Counted from the first letter of the stretch, positions 7,750-16,572 are shown. The stretch is 64,000 nt of DNA from Paenibacillus amylolyticus (GCF_003719335.1 NZ_RIAS01000002.1:310001-374000); one strand, 5' to 3'. The notes: generated by a model from the letters alone, not told the origin. Program-made: numbers and translations.

Positions 7750-9420
7750 TTGCGAAATGACCGTGTTTTTACTGTCAGAGATATCCTGCAACGTGCGGTA
7801 TTTAGTCAAGCACGGCTTGCGGCAGGGCGAGAAGGGCTGGAGCGTCGGGTAGGCTGGGTCCATGTGCTGGAAATTACCAATGTGTCCCCTTTTGTAAGCC
7901 CGCATGATCTTATTTTATCCACGGGTCTATGGCTTCAGTCGGAAGAGGGGCGGGAAGCTTATCTGATGCAGCTGATCAACCGTGATGCGGCTGGATTATG
8001 TGTGGAGTTTGGCACCAGCATACATGCCATACCAGAGTCATTGATTGAACTGGCAAACCAGTATCAGTTTCCACTCATCGTTTTTGAACAACCCGTACGT
8101 TTTGTTGAGATTACGCAAGATATCCATTCTCTACTTATTAACCACCAACACCAGCTATTAAAGAGCCTGGAGACGTATTCCCGTGAGCTTCAGCAACGTA
8201 CGCTGCAGAGTACGGATATGTCTGCGGTTCTCGACCTGTTGCATGCCTATGCGGCAAAACCTGTGGTGTACATTTCGTCGATGGAGGCCGGGAGTTTTGT
8301 GCCAGAACTCGCTCCAGACATGGAGCAGGCCATCTATAGCTGGTACAGCCAGGAAGTCGAGCAGCTCAATCTGAACGACTCGGATACGGAGCTGTGGTTT
8401 CATATGGATGAAGAGAGGGCTTTGCTCTGTTATCCGGTGGTTTGTTTTGGTCAAGTATTTTCAGCCATAGGTATGATTGTGCACCCGTCGGCGACTGTAG
8501 AATATCTTAAGCTGTTGCTTGATTACACAGCCAAAGCTGCGGCTGCGCTTACACTTCGTTCTCAATTTCTTGAAGAGAAGATGGTGCGCAACCAGAATGA
8601 ATTGATTCAGGATTTGATGAATGGTCACATTCAGCAAGAGGAACAGGCGCGAACACGAATGGGGCTTCGCTTGCTAGTAAAAGGACAATACTGGTTCGCG
8701 GGAGGATTATTGGAGATTGAGCATCGCAAGAAGGGAACGGGCCGGGAACGAATGGAGGCGAATCATCAGGACATTCTCGTTTTGCTTCGCTCGCTTCTGA
8801 AGAAAAATCATCTAACCAGCCTCATCATGCTGAAAAATAATCAAATCTACCTCTGTTGTGCCAAGGAAGAAACACAAACCTCCTCTGAGCATTCACTGAT
8901 CCATATCCTAGAGAGCATCACTCAGGATATGAAACGGTTTGCTCGCTCAAATCTGAAACAAGTCGAAATCCATGCGGGCTTCGGCAAACTTCGAAATCAA
9001 CTAACCCGTCTAAGGGATAGCCTACAGGAATCGGTTCAGGTTATTGAAGTTGCGAGGTCTGTCAAATGGATGAAAGATGTTCACTTTTACGATCGTATGG
9101 GTATATATCAAATGTTAAAAGCGATGCCGCCTTCTTTCCTGCAATCCTTTGCGATGGATCATCTAGGTGTGCTTATAGAGCATGATCGAAGCCATCAGTT
9201 GCGATTGGTCGAAACATTGGATGCATATCTTGCGAATTTCGGGTGCAAAAGGGATGCGGCCGCCCAGCTGTTCATTCATCGGCAGACATTATATAACCGA
9301 CTGGAGAAACTGGAAGAACTGCTGGGGCCGGGTTATATGCAACAGGGAAGACGAGTGTGCTTGGAGATGGCATTGTTAGCTAACGCCATGATTGAAGGCG
9401 GAGATGGACAATTGTCATGA
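7750..9420 (+). CDS. adeR: PucR-family transcriptional regulator, likely AdeR-type activator of ald
   Basis: A 556-residue regulator with the PucR layout. An N-terminal PucR domain (about 8-130, starting FTVRDILQR, with HDLILSTGLWL) comes first. A long middle GGDEF-related segment follows (about 290-420). A C-terminal HTH_30 ends the protein (about 495-545, GCKRDAAAQLFIHRQTLYNR then LEKLEELLG). The start is TTG 7750 with AGAGGGA upstream. It is divergent from ald with 190 bp between starts. In B. subtilis the PucR-type AdeR activates ald, so by family and neighbourhood this is the likely alanine-responsive activator. No binding site is obvious in the shared intergenic region apart from a TATAAT at 7712. 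The family is sure; the gene name is an inference. Confidence 0.85.
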   Translation: MRNDRVFTVRDILQRAVFSQARLAAGREGLERRVGWVHVLEITNVSPFVSPHDLILSTGLWLQSEEGREAYLMQLINRDAAGLCVEFGTSIHAIPESLIELANQYQFPLIVFEQPVRFVEITQDIHSLLINHQHQLLKSLETYSRELQQRTLQSTDMSAVLDLLHAYAAKPVVYISSMEAGSFVPELAPDMEQAIYSWYSQEVEQLNLNDSDTELWFHMDEERALLCYPVVCFGQVFSAIGMIVHPSATVEYLKLLLDYTAKAAAALTLRSQFLEEKMVRNQNELIQDLMNGHIQQEEQARTRMGLRLLVKGQYWFAGGLLEIEHRKKGTGRERMEANHQDILVLLRSLLKKNHLTSLIMLKNNQIYLCCAKEETQTSSEHSLIHILESITQDMKRFARSNLKQVEIHAGFGKLRNQLTRLRDSLQESVQVIEVARSVKWMKDVHFYDRMGIYQMLKAMPPSFLQSFAMDHLGVLIEHDRSHQLRLVETLDAYLANFGCKRDAAAQLFIHRQTLYNRLEKLEELLGPGYMQQGRRVCLEMALLANAMIEGGDGQLS

Positions 9421-10065
9421 CAGTAACGTTTTTGAAATATGGGCTTTGCTCGAATAGTAGGTTTTGTTTGCTCGTCTACAGCTTGTTGATTCGTCGTATA
9501 CCTCGTAAGGCACGAGACCCGCGGCGAGACCCTGTATTGGAGAAACGGCTCCGATAACGTTCGGATGCACGGGAAGAGGGAGCCTGAGATACTGAGGTAG
9601 GTGTGGCAAGGCGATATGGAAATGTCATACGCTCAGACCTTCGATCCCGGCTGTTTTGTGGATCTGCAACAGTTAAACCAGTAAGGTTTAACCATGCTTG
9701 AAGATCGTTGGAATGGATGCCAAGTTGTCCGCTCAAATGAGAAATGTCGAGATGTTTTTTCACACAAATCCGCCTTTCCTGAATTATCGGGCTGGAATAG
9801 GGTACGAAAGGAAAGCATGAAACCAAGTCGGTAAATCGTGTGTACTGGCTTGCTCTGGGTGATTGGCGGAGTGTTGCGTTTTGTGATATCCATAAACGGT
9901 ATGATTCGATTGATGTAGAAGAGGCCACAGAGTTATCTTTTTCTATAAATTGGCTTTTATCAAGATTCTAACATTTCGGGAACGATTGCGCGTCTCAATA
10001 TAGTCTCATTTTCATAAAAAGTAAGCTACAGTAAAAGTACCAGTTATCTAGTACGGAGGATATAT
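9421..10065. other. Gene-free stretch with possible decayed coding sequence
   Basis: No intact gene is seen. On the plus strand, two adjacent open stretches in different frames look protein-like: about 9690-9842 (MLEDRWNGCQVVRSNEKC...) and about 9840-9971 (VYWLALGDWRSVAFCDIHKR...). Together they resemble one gene split by a frameshift, but I cannot name a family. A good ribosome site (CGGAGG) sits just before the next gene. Confidence 0.3.
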
Positions 10066-12138
10066 ATGGGGAACGGAAGTGGATCTCAAAAGCAGAAGGT
10101 TGTCAGGGACGAAAAGCGTTTCGTTGGTCGAGCCAGAGAGCTGATGATACTAGAGCAATGGTTTGAAAATGATGAAGCGCCTATGACTATATTATCAGTT
10201 ACGGGTATGGGTGGTATTGGGAAATCTTCGTTACTTTCAGAAATGCTGTCCATCGCTAGAGAGCAGGGAGCAACCGCTATATGGATGGATGGACGGGCGT
10301 GTGGCACTACGCCTTCCATGTTTATGGATTATTTTAGTTCAACACTGGCACTGGAACTCGGTCTGTTGAATAGCCAAGGCGCCCATTTACTCTCGTTGTT
10401 GAAAAGTATGCCCAGAGAAAAACGGCTCGTTATTGCAGTGGATAACTACGAGGAACTTGCGCTGCTTGAGAGCTGGTTTATGGAAGTTTTTATAGCGAAA
10501 CTTCATCTAAGTGGGATACTCATTATCCTTGCCTCTCGTTCAGAGCTTTCAGCAGCCTGGAGAACACATCCCCGGCTGTATCAGCATCTGGTTCAATTGC
10601 GGCTGCAACATTTTACTGCAGATGAGATTACGGAGTATATTGCAACTGCTGGTTCATTAAAGCCGAGTATGGCTGGAATTATTACGAGAATGACGGATGG
10701 ACATCCGCTTGGACTTGCTCTTGCGGTGGAGGCGGCTGATCAGGAGCGTAATCTTCCTCATGCCGAGTGGGCTGAACTGTCCCATATGATCAGTGCGCGG
10801 CTGTTGCTTGAACTTAGCACGCCACGTTTGCATCCAATGGTGGAGGTGTTGACCTTGCTGGAGACAGCAAACCAGGAACTCTTGTCCACCGTGCTGAATG
10901 TACCTGTTAAACAGGAAGAATATCACATGCTGAGACGGATGTCTTTTATCCGTTCCGCACCGGACGGTCTGGCCTTACACGATATGGCCCGGGTACATTT
11001 GATGCGAGATTTTCGGCAACGCGAGCCGCATCGTATGCAGTCCATGCGGATTCGGATTGCTGAGTTGCTGAAACCACTCCATGAGCAGGCATGTGCTCTT
11101 GGGAAGCGACAAATCGCGAGAAAGATGCTGCTACTCTGTCAGGAATCTATGCTTCAGTTTCGTAAGTATGCTGATGTCTCACGCGATTCTTTGTTCTCGC
11201 CGCTTGAACCAATGAAGCAGGCTGACCTGCCCTCCCTTCACAGGTTGCTTGAACAATGGTGTGAATACAGCGTTGAGCCTTGGCAGGCCGTGAACTATGG
11301 CCCCTTTCTGGATGAACTGGCTCTTCGTTATCCTGAAGGTATCGTAATTAAGCGGGACATGAAAGGCGAAACGATTGCGATGTTTATCACTGTTCTGGTG
11401 CATCGGGAGATCAGTGATTTACTTTTAAAATATTTTCCGAATGAGATGAAAGAATGCTTTACGCCAGAGGAATTACAGAATGATCCGGATGAGAGTGATA
11501 CACACTTCGCGTTGATGGCTGCGGCCAGAGATGATGTGCCTGGATATACACGTGAGGAACTTGTCGGATATATGGTATTGGATCGTTTGTCACTCCTGGG
11601 AGATGGAGCGAGAGCGATTCTTGTTGCGACCAACCCTCATCTGAAGCTGTTTCTGCGGAGTATTGGCTTTCAGATGAGGAGAACGTCCACACGTGCGTGT
11701 GATCGGTATGAAGATCACGCGGATGTGCTGGAACTCGATCTGCGTAGCGGACAATTCGGTGCATGGGTGATGTCCCTTTTGCATCCAGACCTCCCGGCTA
11801 GTGCAATACGCCCCCAAACAACGGATTCCAATAACAAGGTTTGGTCTGAGCAGGAAGTGCGTAAAATGCTCGGACACCTTCGCTCACCGGGCGAGCTGCA
11901 AAAGTACGCAGATAGAATTACAGGTGTGAGGGATGGCATTCAGTTACAATTATATATTCTGGATCTGCTGGAAGGGAGAATACATGGGGTGTCTCCTCAG
12001 GATCAGAAGCTGTTACATGCGGCTTACTGGGCCCATGCTGGCAATCCGACTGCCGCAGCGCAGGTGTGTTCGATGAGCAGGGCTACCTTTTATCGCCATA
12101 TTAGAACTGCATTGATTCGTTTAGCGAGAATATTGTAA
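10066..12138 (+). CDS. STAND-class ATPase with GNAT-like middle and C-terminal HTH
   Basis: A 690-residue signal-transduction ATPase. The NB-ARC/NACHT-like module has Walker A GMGGIGKS at 47-54, Walker B LVIAVD ending at D126, a sensor Arg in ASRS (156-159) and the GxP motif DGHPLGLAL around 211-219. A winged-helix-like helical region follows to about 340. The middle region, about 400-570, resembles an acetyltransferase fold: a charged strand pair, then ILVATNPHLKLFLRSIGFQM, which looks like the GNAT end motif. The C-terminus (about 655-688, TAAAQVCSMSRATFYRHIRT) is a helix-turn-helix. There are no WD40, TPR or LRR repeats. It is likely an ATP-switched transcription regulator, but STAND proteins also act in phage defence. 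ATG 10066 has GGAGG 7 nt upstream. It stands as a single gene. Confidence 0.75.
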   Translation: MGNGSGSQKQKVVRDEKRFVGRARELMILEQWFENDEAPMTILSVTGMGGIGKSSLLSEMLSIAREQGATAIWMDGRACGTTPSMFMDYFSSTLALELGLLNSQGAHLLSLLKSMPREKRLVIAVDNYEELALLESWFMEVFIAKLHLSGILIILASRSELSAAWRTHPRLYQHLVQLRLQHFTADEITEYIATAGSLKPSMAGIITRMTDGHPLGLALAVEAADQERNLPHAEWAELSHMISARLLLELSTPRLHPMVEVLTLLETANQELLSTVLNVPVKQEEYHMLRRMSFIRSAPDGLALHDMARVHLMRDFRQREPHRMQSMRIRIAELLKPLHEQACALGKRQIARKMLLLCQESMLQFRKYADVSRDSLFSPLEPMKQADLPSLHRLLEQWCEYSVEPWQAVNYGPFLDELALRYPEGIVIKRDMKGETIAMFITVLVHREISDLLLKYFPNEMKECFTPEELQNDPDESDTHFALMAAARDDVPGYTREELVGYMVLDRLSLLGDGARAILVATNPHLKLFLRSIGFQMRRTSTRACDRYEDHADVLELDLRSGQFGAWVMSLLHPDLPASAIRPQTTDSNNKVWSEQEVRKMLGHLRSPGELQKYADRITGVRDGIQLQLYILDLLEGRIHGVSPQDQKLLHAAYWAHAGNPTAAAQVCSMSRATFYRHIRTALIRLARIL

Positions 12139-12141
12139 CGC

Positions 12142-12267
12142 GTGAAGTTAATCTCAGAGAAGCAGAGCGATATAGAAGCTGATCTGATAGAACAACAAAA
12201 TCAAAATCTAATAGAGCAAGCAGACCTATTGTTTCAAAAACAAACCCAAAAACAAACCCCCAGTTAA
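12142..12267 (+). CDS. Possible 41-residue Gln/Asn-rich small protein
   Basis: A GTG-started frame beginning 3 nt after the STAND gene stop and ending inside the following terminator: VKLISEKQSDIEADLIEQQN, then a Q/K/T-rich tail. It is helical and charged in the first half. No Shine-Dalgarno site is visible, so it could only be translated by coupling to the gene before it. It may equally be non-coding tail sequence. Confidence 0.2.
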   Translation: MKLISEKQSDIEADLIEQQNQNLIEQADLLFQKQTQKQTPS

Positions 12268-12299
12268 ACGGCAGATATATCCGTAACTGCGGGTTTTTC
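12254..12299 (+). terminator. Terminator after the STAND ATPase gene
   Basis: AACCC-CAGTTA and its partner TAACTG-GGGTT form a long stem with small bulges, followed by TTTTTCT. It lies about 115 nt past the STAND stop codon. Confidence 0.75.
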
Positions 12300-12332
12300 T
12301 AGTCTGGTGATTCATGGGCGGCGCCCCCCACA

Positions 12333-12534
12333 AATTCTAACGATCAGGAGAAACCTTATTTCGCCCAGAATGGCCATATTGAAATTCTAACGATCCGTAC
12401 GGAAGCTATTTTGCGTAATTCGTCCGTTTTAACTCGTTTTCAGCTAAAATCCAGCCAAAGAGCGTCACTGGAAATCGTTAGATTTTTTAAAACCTGTCTA
12501 AATGGGCGAATAAGGTCTGTGGTGATCGTTAGAG
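12333..12534. repeat. CTAACGATC inverted-repeat element, copy B (F-F-R-R)
   Basis: About 200 bp built from four related arms, two forward and then two reverse. The forward arms start ATTCTAACGATCAGGAGAAA (12334) and ATTCTAACGATCCGTACGGA (12384). The reverse arms end at ...GGAAATCGTTAGATT (12470-12484) and ...TGTGGTGATCGTTAGAG (12517-12533). The outer arms share TCTAACGATCA, then ACCTTATT and CGCCCA; the inner arms share TCTAACGAT and a GC-TTT segment. The copy at 52657 has the same nested layout. No open frame crosses it. It lies between the terminator of the STAND gene and the convergent sigma-54 regulator; 12535-12714 holds nothing certain. Confidence 0.8.
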
Positions 12535-12714
12535 CAGCCAGAGAGCTGGATTGCTAGTTCTGCCCGAGATGCTTCGTTTTCTCTAATTGTAGCATCAAAT
12601 CCTCTGCATTCATTTCGCCCGCAGCGGCAATGGGGAGGATACTCTTCTTTTTTTTCTAGCGGTGCATTAGGTTCAACTGTACAAGCAAGCGGTAATCACC
12701 GGGGGAGTTACGGG

Positions 12715-14655
12715 TTATAAACCAAGCCGATTCATACGGTTGTAGAGTGTAGCTCTGGAGATGCCGAGTTGTTTGGCTAATGTTCGTTTGTTGCCACCTG
12801 CAGCCTCTAAATATTGAAGCAAAAGCCGAGCCTCATACGCATCCATCTGTTGCTGATAAGAGGAACCCGAACGTTGTCCCGGGAATGTAACACTTGGGTT
12901 AACCGCCTCTCTATCAACCTTTGCAAGATGTTCAAGTCCGTGACTCTCTTGTTGAGTGTCCGTCACATTTGGATCAAGGGCTCCTTCTTTTCCGGAAGAC
13001 TTGAGGTTGTCTGCTGCCTGTTCCGCCTCAGACGGCGCGTTTGATTTCGCTGATGTCAGCGAATCAGGCAAGTATTCCGGCTTGATCTCACCATCCATCG
13101 TAAGAATGGTCAGGCGTTCAATCACGTTGCGCAGTTCGCGGACATTACCCGGCCAATCGTACTCGAACAAACGTTTGAACACTTCTGGAGGAATCACTTC
13201 GATATGACGATTGTAGAGCAGCGAGAACTCTTGCAGGAAAGTCTGGGTGAGCTCATAGATATCTTCTTTGCGCAGTCGGAGCGGCGGAATAATCAGATTA
13301 ATGACATTCAGGCGATAGTAGAGATCCTCCCGGAATTGATTGCGCGTAATCATAGCAGGAAGATCTTGATTGGTTGCAGCAATGATTCTGCAGTTAGCTT
13401 GTTTGGTACGGGTGCCACCAACCGGGAAATAACTTCGTTCCTGCAACACACGAAGCAACTTGACTTGCAGTTCAGAAGGCATCTCCCCAATCTCATCCAG
13501 AAAAAGAGTGCCGCCCTCCGCCAACTCGATTTTTCCCTTTTTTCCCTTAGGGTCTGCCCCAGAGAAGGCACCTTTCTCGTAGCCGAACAACTCGCTTTCA
13601 AACAATGAAGCAGGAATGGCCCCGCAGTTAATTGCGATAAAAGGAGCAGTCTCTGGTTCACGAAGATCATGGATGGCTTTTGCGAAGAGTTCCTTGCCTG
13701 TGCCACTTTCCCCCATAATGAGTACGGTAGCAGGGGTGGTGCTGATCTTGCGAATGGTCTCCAGACATTGCCGGATAATGGGACTGCTGCCTTTGATACG
13801 GGCAAAAGGATCTTTCTCGGGACGAAGCCGGGCAACCGCTTTTTCCAAATGCTGAATTTTGGAGGACATATGCAATAATTCCTGGTGCAGCCGAATTTCA
13901 GTTGTAATATCGACCTCCGCAGCGACTGCACCAACAATACGACCATCCAGCATGACAGGGCGGGCATTGATTAGAGCGAACAGATCAGATCTGGGTTGAT
14001 GCTGTTTACGGTAGACCGATTCACCCGTGTATAACGTTTTGAGCGATTGAAGTCTTTCGGGTGGGAAAAAGTTGGCGGCAGGCTGACCGATGATATCGGT
14101 TTTGCGAATAGAAAATATATTCTCCGCACCGGATGTCCAGTACGCCACCTTGGCTTCTTCATCGATTAAAGATAACGCGGAGCCGGCTGTCTCAAGCGTA
14201 GTTTCCAGATAGGCTTCCATCAGACGGTAAGCTTGATGAAGTGAGTTCATGACATCAGATGCGGTGATAAAGCCGGTCCATTCGTCACGATCATTTTTGA
14301 TGATGAGAACAGAGCTCTTGGCAAACAAAGGAATCACTTGCGCCAGTTCCATAGAAAGTGAGATCAAAGGGGCAGGGATAAAGGACGATGGGGTAACCGG
14401 AAAAGAATCGGGTCCTGTTGATGTCGCAGAAGATGTGGAAGCCAGGCCCTTCTCATCAAGCATGTTTGGCTGGTCCAGGAGCGGACAGTAGAGATAAGCG
14501 CTTCCTGTACCCGAACGTACAAAAACTGGCCGAGCTACGTTGATATCGGAATCCGGATACGGGCGAGAAAGGAGCTGTTCCTGAACGGTGGATTCATCGT
14601 AAATTTGCATTTCTGTTCGTGTCAGTTCTTTCAGAGTAGGTAGTAAATGTCTCAT
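12715..14655 (-). CDS. Sigma-54-dependent enhancer-binding regulator (RocR/PrdR-like)
   Basis: A 646-residue activator of RNA polymerase-sigma-54. The N-terminal region (about 1-130) is a CBS-like sensory segment. A PAS domain follows (about 135-250, SLIDEEAKVAYWTSGAENIF). The AAA+ domain carries Walker A GESGTGKE at 315-322, the sigma-54 contact loop GAFSGADPKG at 362, and GTLFLDEIGEMP. The last 45 residues are a Fis-type HTH (GGNKRTLAKQLGISRATLYN). ATG 14655 has GAGGTGAT at good spacing; the longer frame adds an unlikely 31 residues. The gene lies downstream of putB on the same strand, and both putB and pruA have -24/-12 promoters. It is therefore the likely activator of proline catabolism, as RocR is for arginine catabolism. 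Confidence 0.92.
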   Translation of the reverse strand: MRHLLPTLKELTRTEMQIYDESTVQEQLLSRPYPDSDINVARPVFVRSGTGSAYLYCPLLDQPNMLDEKGLASTSSATSTGPDSFPVTPSSFIPAPLISLSMELAQVIPLFAKSSVLIIKNDRDEWTGFITASDVMNSLHQAYRLMEAYLETTLETAGSALSLIDEEAKVAYWTSGAENIFSIRKTDIIGQPAANFFPPERLQSLKTLYTGESVYRKQHQPRSDLFALINARPVMLDGRIVGAVAAEVDITTEIRLHQELLHMSSKIQHLEKAVARLRPEKDPFARIKGSSPIIRQCLETIRKISTTPATVLIMGESGTGKELFAKAIHDLREPETAPFIAINCGAIPASLFESELFGYEKGAFSGADPKGKKGKIELAEGGTLFLDEIGEMPSELQVKLLRVLQERSYFPVGGTRTKQANCRIIAATNQDLPAMITRNQFREDLYYRLNVINLIIPPLRLRKEDIYELTQTFLQEFSLLYNRHIEVIPPEVFKRLFEYDWPGNVRELRNVIERLTILTMDGEIKPEYLPDSLTSAKSNAPSEAEQAADNLKSSGKEGALDPNVTDTQQESHGLEHLAKVDREAVNPSVTFPGQRSGSSYQQQMDAYEARLLLQYLEAAGGNKRTLAKQLGISRATLYNRMNRLGL

Positions 14656-14775
14656 CAGGATCACCTCGATTACAACATACGGATTAAAGTGATAGGAATT
14701 AGTACTATTATATCGCTCCAGCATAGTTGTGTATATATTTTTTGACATGAATTGTTCGGGTACTTCTTTTGAGAG

Positions 14776-15065
14776 CGTTCACCTACTTTTTTGATTTTAT
14801 GTATACGATTTCAATAAATATGAATATGAAAAAATGTTGGTTTTAGTACAAATTTTAGCTTTTTTCAGGGTTTTTATTTCATTGTTGTGTCAATTTATAT
14901 AACGCTCACTTCTTGTAGAATTGTATAAATATAAGCAAAGAGTGAACGGGAAGACGGATATAGTGGCAAGATACAAGGTTGTTATTGCAGGATTTGTCTA
15001 AAATTTTTGACATTAAATTTTGTATATTCTTATTTTTTAGACATATATTCTGTTTAGAGTGAACG
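14776..15065. promoter_or_regulatory. Four AGTGAACG-type motifs upstream of the sigma-54 regulator gene
   Basis: In the 507-bp gap between the regulator start and the putB stop, AGTGAACG occurs at 14941-14948 and 15058-15065, and the reverse-oriented variants CGTTCACC (14776-14783) and CGCTCACT (14903-14910) also occur. The rest of the gap is AT-rich without a gene. These could be enhancer or autoregulatory sites for the regulator; this is inference only. Confidence 0.35.
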
Positions 15066-15162
15066 TTTGAGTTTGGTGGTGCCGTATCATCGGAAAAGGA
15101 AAAACCATGCACTCCAGAATGGCTGGTTTGCATGGCGTGACGGTTTATTTCTTACATCAATT

Positions 15163-16086
15163 CTAGCGAAACATGTTCTTTACAACCATCCAGAGATTCG
15201 CAGGTTTCTCTGCCAGACGGCGGGTATAATACGGGTACCACATCGTGCCATAGGGGACATAACAACGAATGCGATAACCTTCCTGTGCCAGACGTTCCTG
15301 CTCGCTCATGCGCAGACCGTATAACATCTGGAATTCAAAGGCCTCAGGGGAGATATCCCGATCCTTTGCGTATTGTTTCGTCCAGTTAATGATGTGATCA
15401 TCATGCGAGGCCACAGCGGTATAAACGCCTTGATCCAGATGATGACGAATCATCGTTTTGAACTGGTGGATGACCTCGGACGTATTTTGATATGCGACAC
15501 TTGCAGGTTCTTTGTAAGCTCCTTTGACCAAACGCAGCCTTATACCTTCCCGAATCATATCACGGGTATCCTCTTCCGTTCGATGCAGATAAGCCTGCAA
15601 TACGGTACCTGAGTTATCCAGTCCTTCCGCATGAAGTCTTCGAACGATATCAAGGGTTGCTTGGGTGAACGGACTGTCCTCCATATCAATCCGTACGAAC
15701 AATTCATGTTCCTTCGCTCGGGCGGCAACTGCACGAATATTCTGGTATCCTTCTTCTGGATCAAGTGCCAGCCCCATCTGGGTTGGTTTTAGTGAAACAT
15801 TGGAGTCCACACCGCTATGAGCTATGCCTTCAACTAATCTCACGTATTCATCTCTGTAAAGTGCCGCCTCGCGCAGATGCGTGATTCCCTCTCCCAGATG
15901 ATCCAGTGTTGCCATAATGCCTTTGCTATTTAAAACGCGAATTTCCTCCAGCGCCTCTTCCAGCGTATTGCCAGCTATAAACTTGCCAGCCAGCTTTTTA
16001 CCATATTTAAGAGACAGGTTCTCTACAGCTTTATTGCCAGCTACGGTTAACAACGTTTTGCGGTATAGTTCCGTTCCGACACTCAT
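15163..16086 (-). CDS. putB: Proline dehydrogenase
   Basis: A 307-residue monofunctional proline dehydrogenase, a FAD-linked TIM barrel oxidising L-proline to pyrroline-5-carboxylate and passing electrons to the respiratory chain. Its length matches the Bacillus PutB/FadM class rather than bifunctional PutA. Family motifs: FVRIDMEDSPFT, LRLVKGAYKEP, VASHDDHII, FEFQMLYG and, near the end, RCYVPYGTMWYPYYTRRLAE, the substrate-binding tail with paired Arg. ATG 16086 is preceded by AGGGAGG. It is divergent from pruA, whose product takes the next step. The two genes have separate, facing sigma-54 promoters in the shared 486-bp region. Confidence 0.96.
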   Translation of the reverse strand: MSVGTELYRKTLLTVAGNKAVENLSLKYGKKLAGKFIAGNTLEEALEEIRVLNSKGIMATLDHLGEGITHLREAALYRDEYVRLVEGIAHSGVDSNVSLKPTQMGLALDPEEGYQNIRAVAARAKEHELFVRIDMEDSPFTQATLDIVRRLHAEGLDNSGTVLQAYLHRTEEDTRDMIREGIRLRLVKGAYKEPASVAYQNTSEVIHQFKTMIRHHLDQGVYTAVASHDDHIINWTKQYAKDRDISPEAFEFQMLYGLRMSEQERLAQEGYRIRCYVPYGTMWYPYYTRRLAEKPANLWMVVKNMFR

Positions 16087-16130
16087 CGTGGTTCCTCCCT
16101 AAACATTCATGATTGTGTATTTACATATCT

Positions 16131-16147
16131 AGCAAAAATCATGCCAA
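16131..16147 (-). promoter_or_regulatory. Sigma-54 promoter of putB
   Basis: On the minus strand TTGGCATGATTTTTGCT gives TGGCATG, 4 nt, TTGCT: the -24 GG and -12 GC are exactly spaced as required for sigma-54. It lies about 45-60 bp upstream of the putB start. Confidence 0.85.
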
Positions 16148-16240
16148 AAGCTGATGTATGCCATGGTGTATCGCTTATTTATTTTTATGAAAATTTTTAT
16201 CTCCGTGAAATCAAAAAAATATTTCATTCTTAAGCGGAGT

Positions 16241-16256
16241 TGGCACGCTTCTTGCT
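16241..16256 (+). promoter_or_regulatory. Sigma-54 promoter of pruA
   Basis: TGGCACG, CTTC, TTGCT is a near-perfect -24/-12 element. The transcript would have a leader of about 305 nt before the pruA ATG, with two tidy hairpins: AGCTTTC/GAAAGCT (16383-16401) and TTCCCTT/AAGGGAA (16433-16451). A TGAAAT...ATTTCA inverted repeat (16206-16226) sits just upstream of the -24 box. Confidence 0.9.
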
Positions 16257-16485
16257 TCATATATTTGAATGAGACGTAAGTGCTGCTTGAATCCATGCAG
16301 CGATCGATATAAGTTGAACAACTTTTTACACAAGTAACGGAGAGGACAGAAAAAACCTGGAAAAGCGAAGCGGTCGCCTAAAAGCTTTCTGAAAGAAAGC
16401 TGCATCGGAAGCATACGCTTATCACCGGATTTTTCCCTTTGAAGAAGGGAATCTAAAAAATCTGGGGATAACAGCGAATGGAAGG

Positions 16486-16517
16486 TTATTCTGTCATCGG
16501 AGTGCTCGTGTAAATTA
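16486..16517 (+). repeat. Dispersed motif TTATTCTGTCATCGGAGTG, copy 1
   Basis: Starts TTATTCTGTCATCGGAGTG and continues to GTGTAAATTA. Near copies occur at 18242 (ahead of sigL) and 27264. Here it lies in the pruA leader, 56 nt before the ATG. Confidence 0.6.
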
Positions 16518-16572
16518 TCTTTGTGAGACTTATAAAGTGAGTAGAACCCACATCCTGAAGGAGGAATCATTG

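Noticed and set aside
12535..12714. Minus-strand continuation past the sigma-54 regulator stop encoding a Cys-rich stretch (HCRCGRNEC...)
   Set aside because: It has no ribosome site and begins only with a GTG after the regulator's stop. It runs into the repeat element, so it is more likely chance than a gene.
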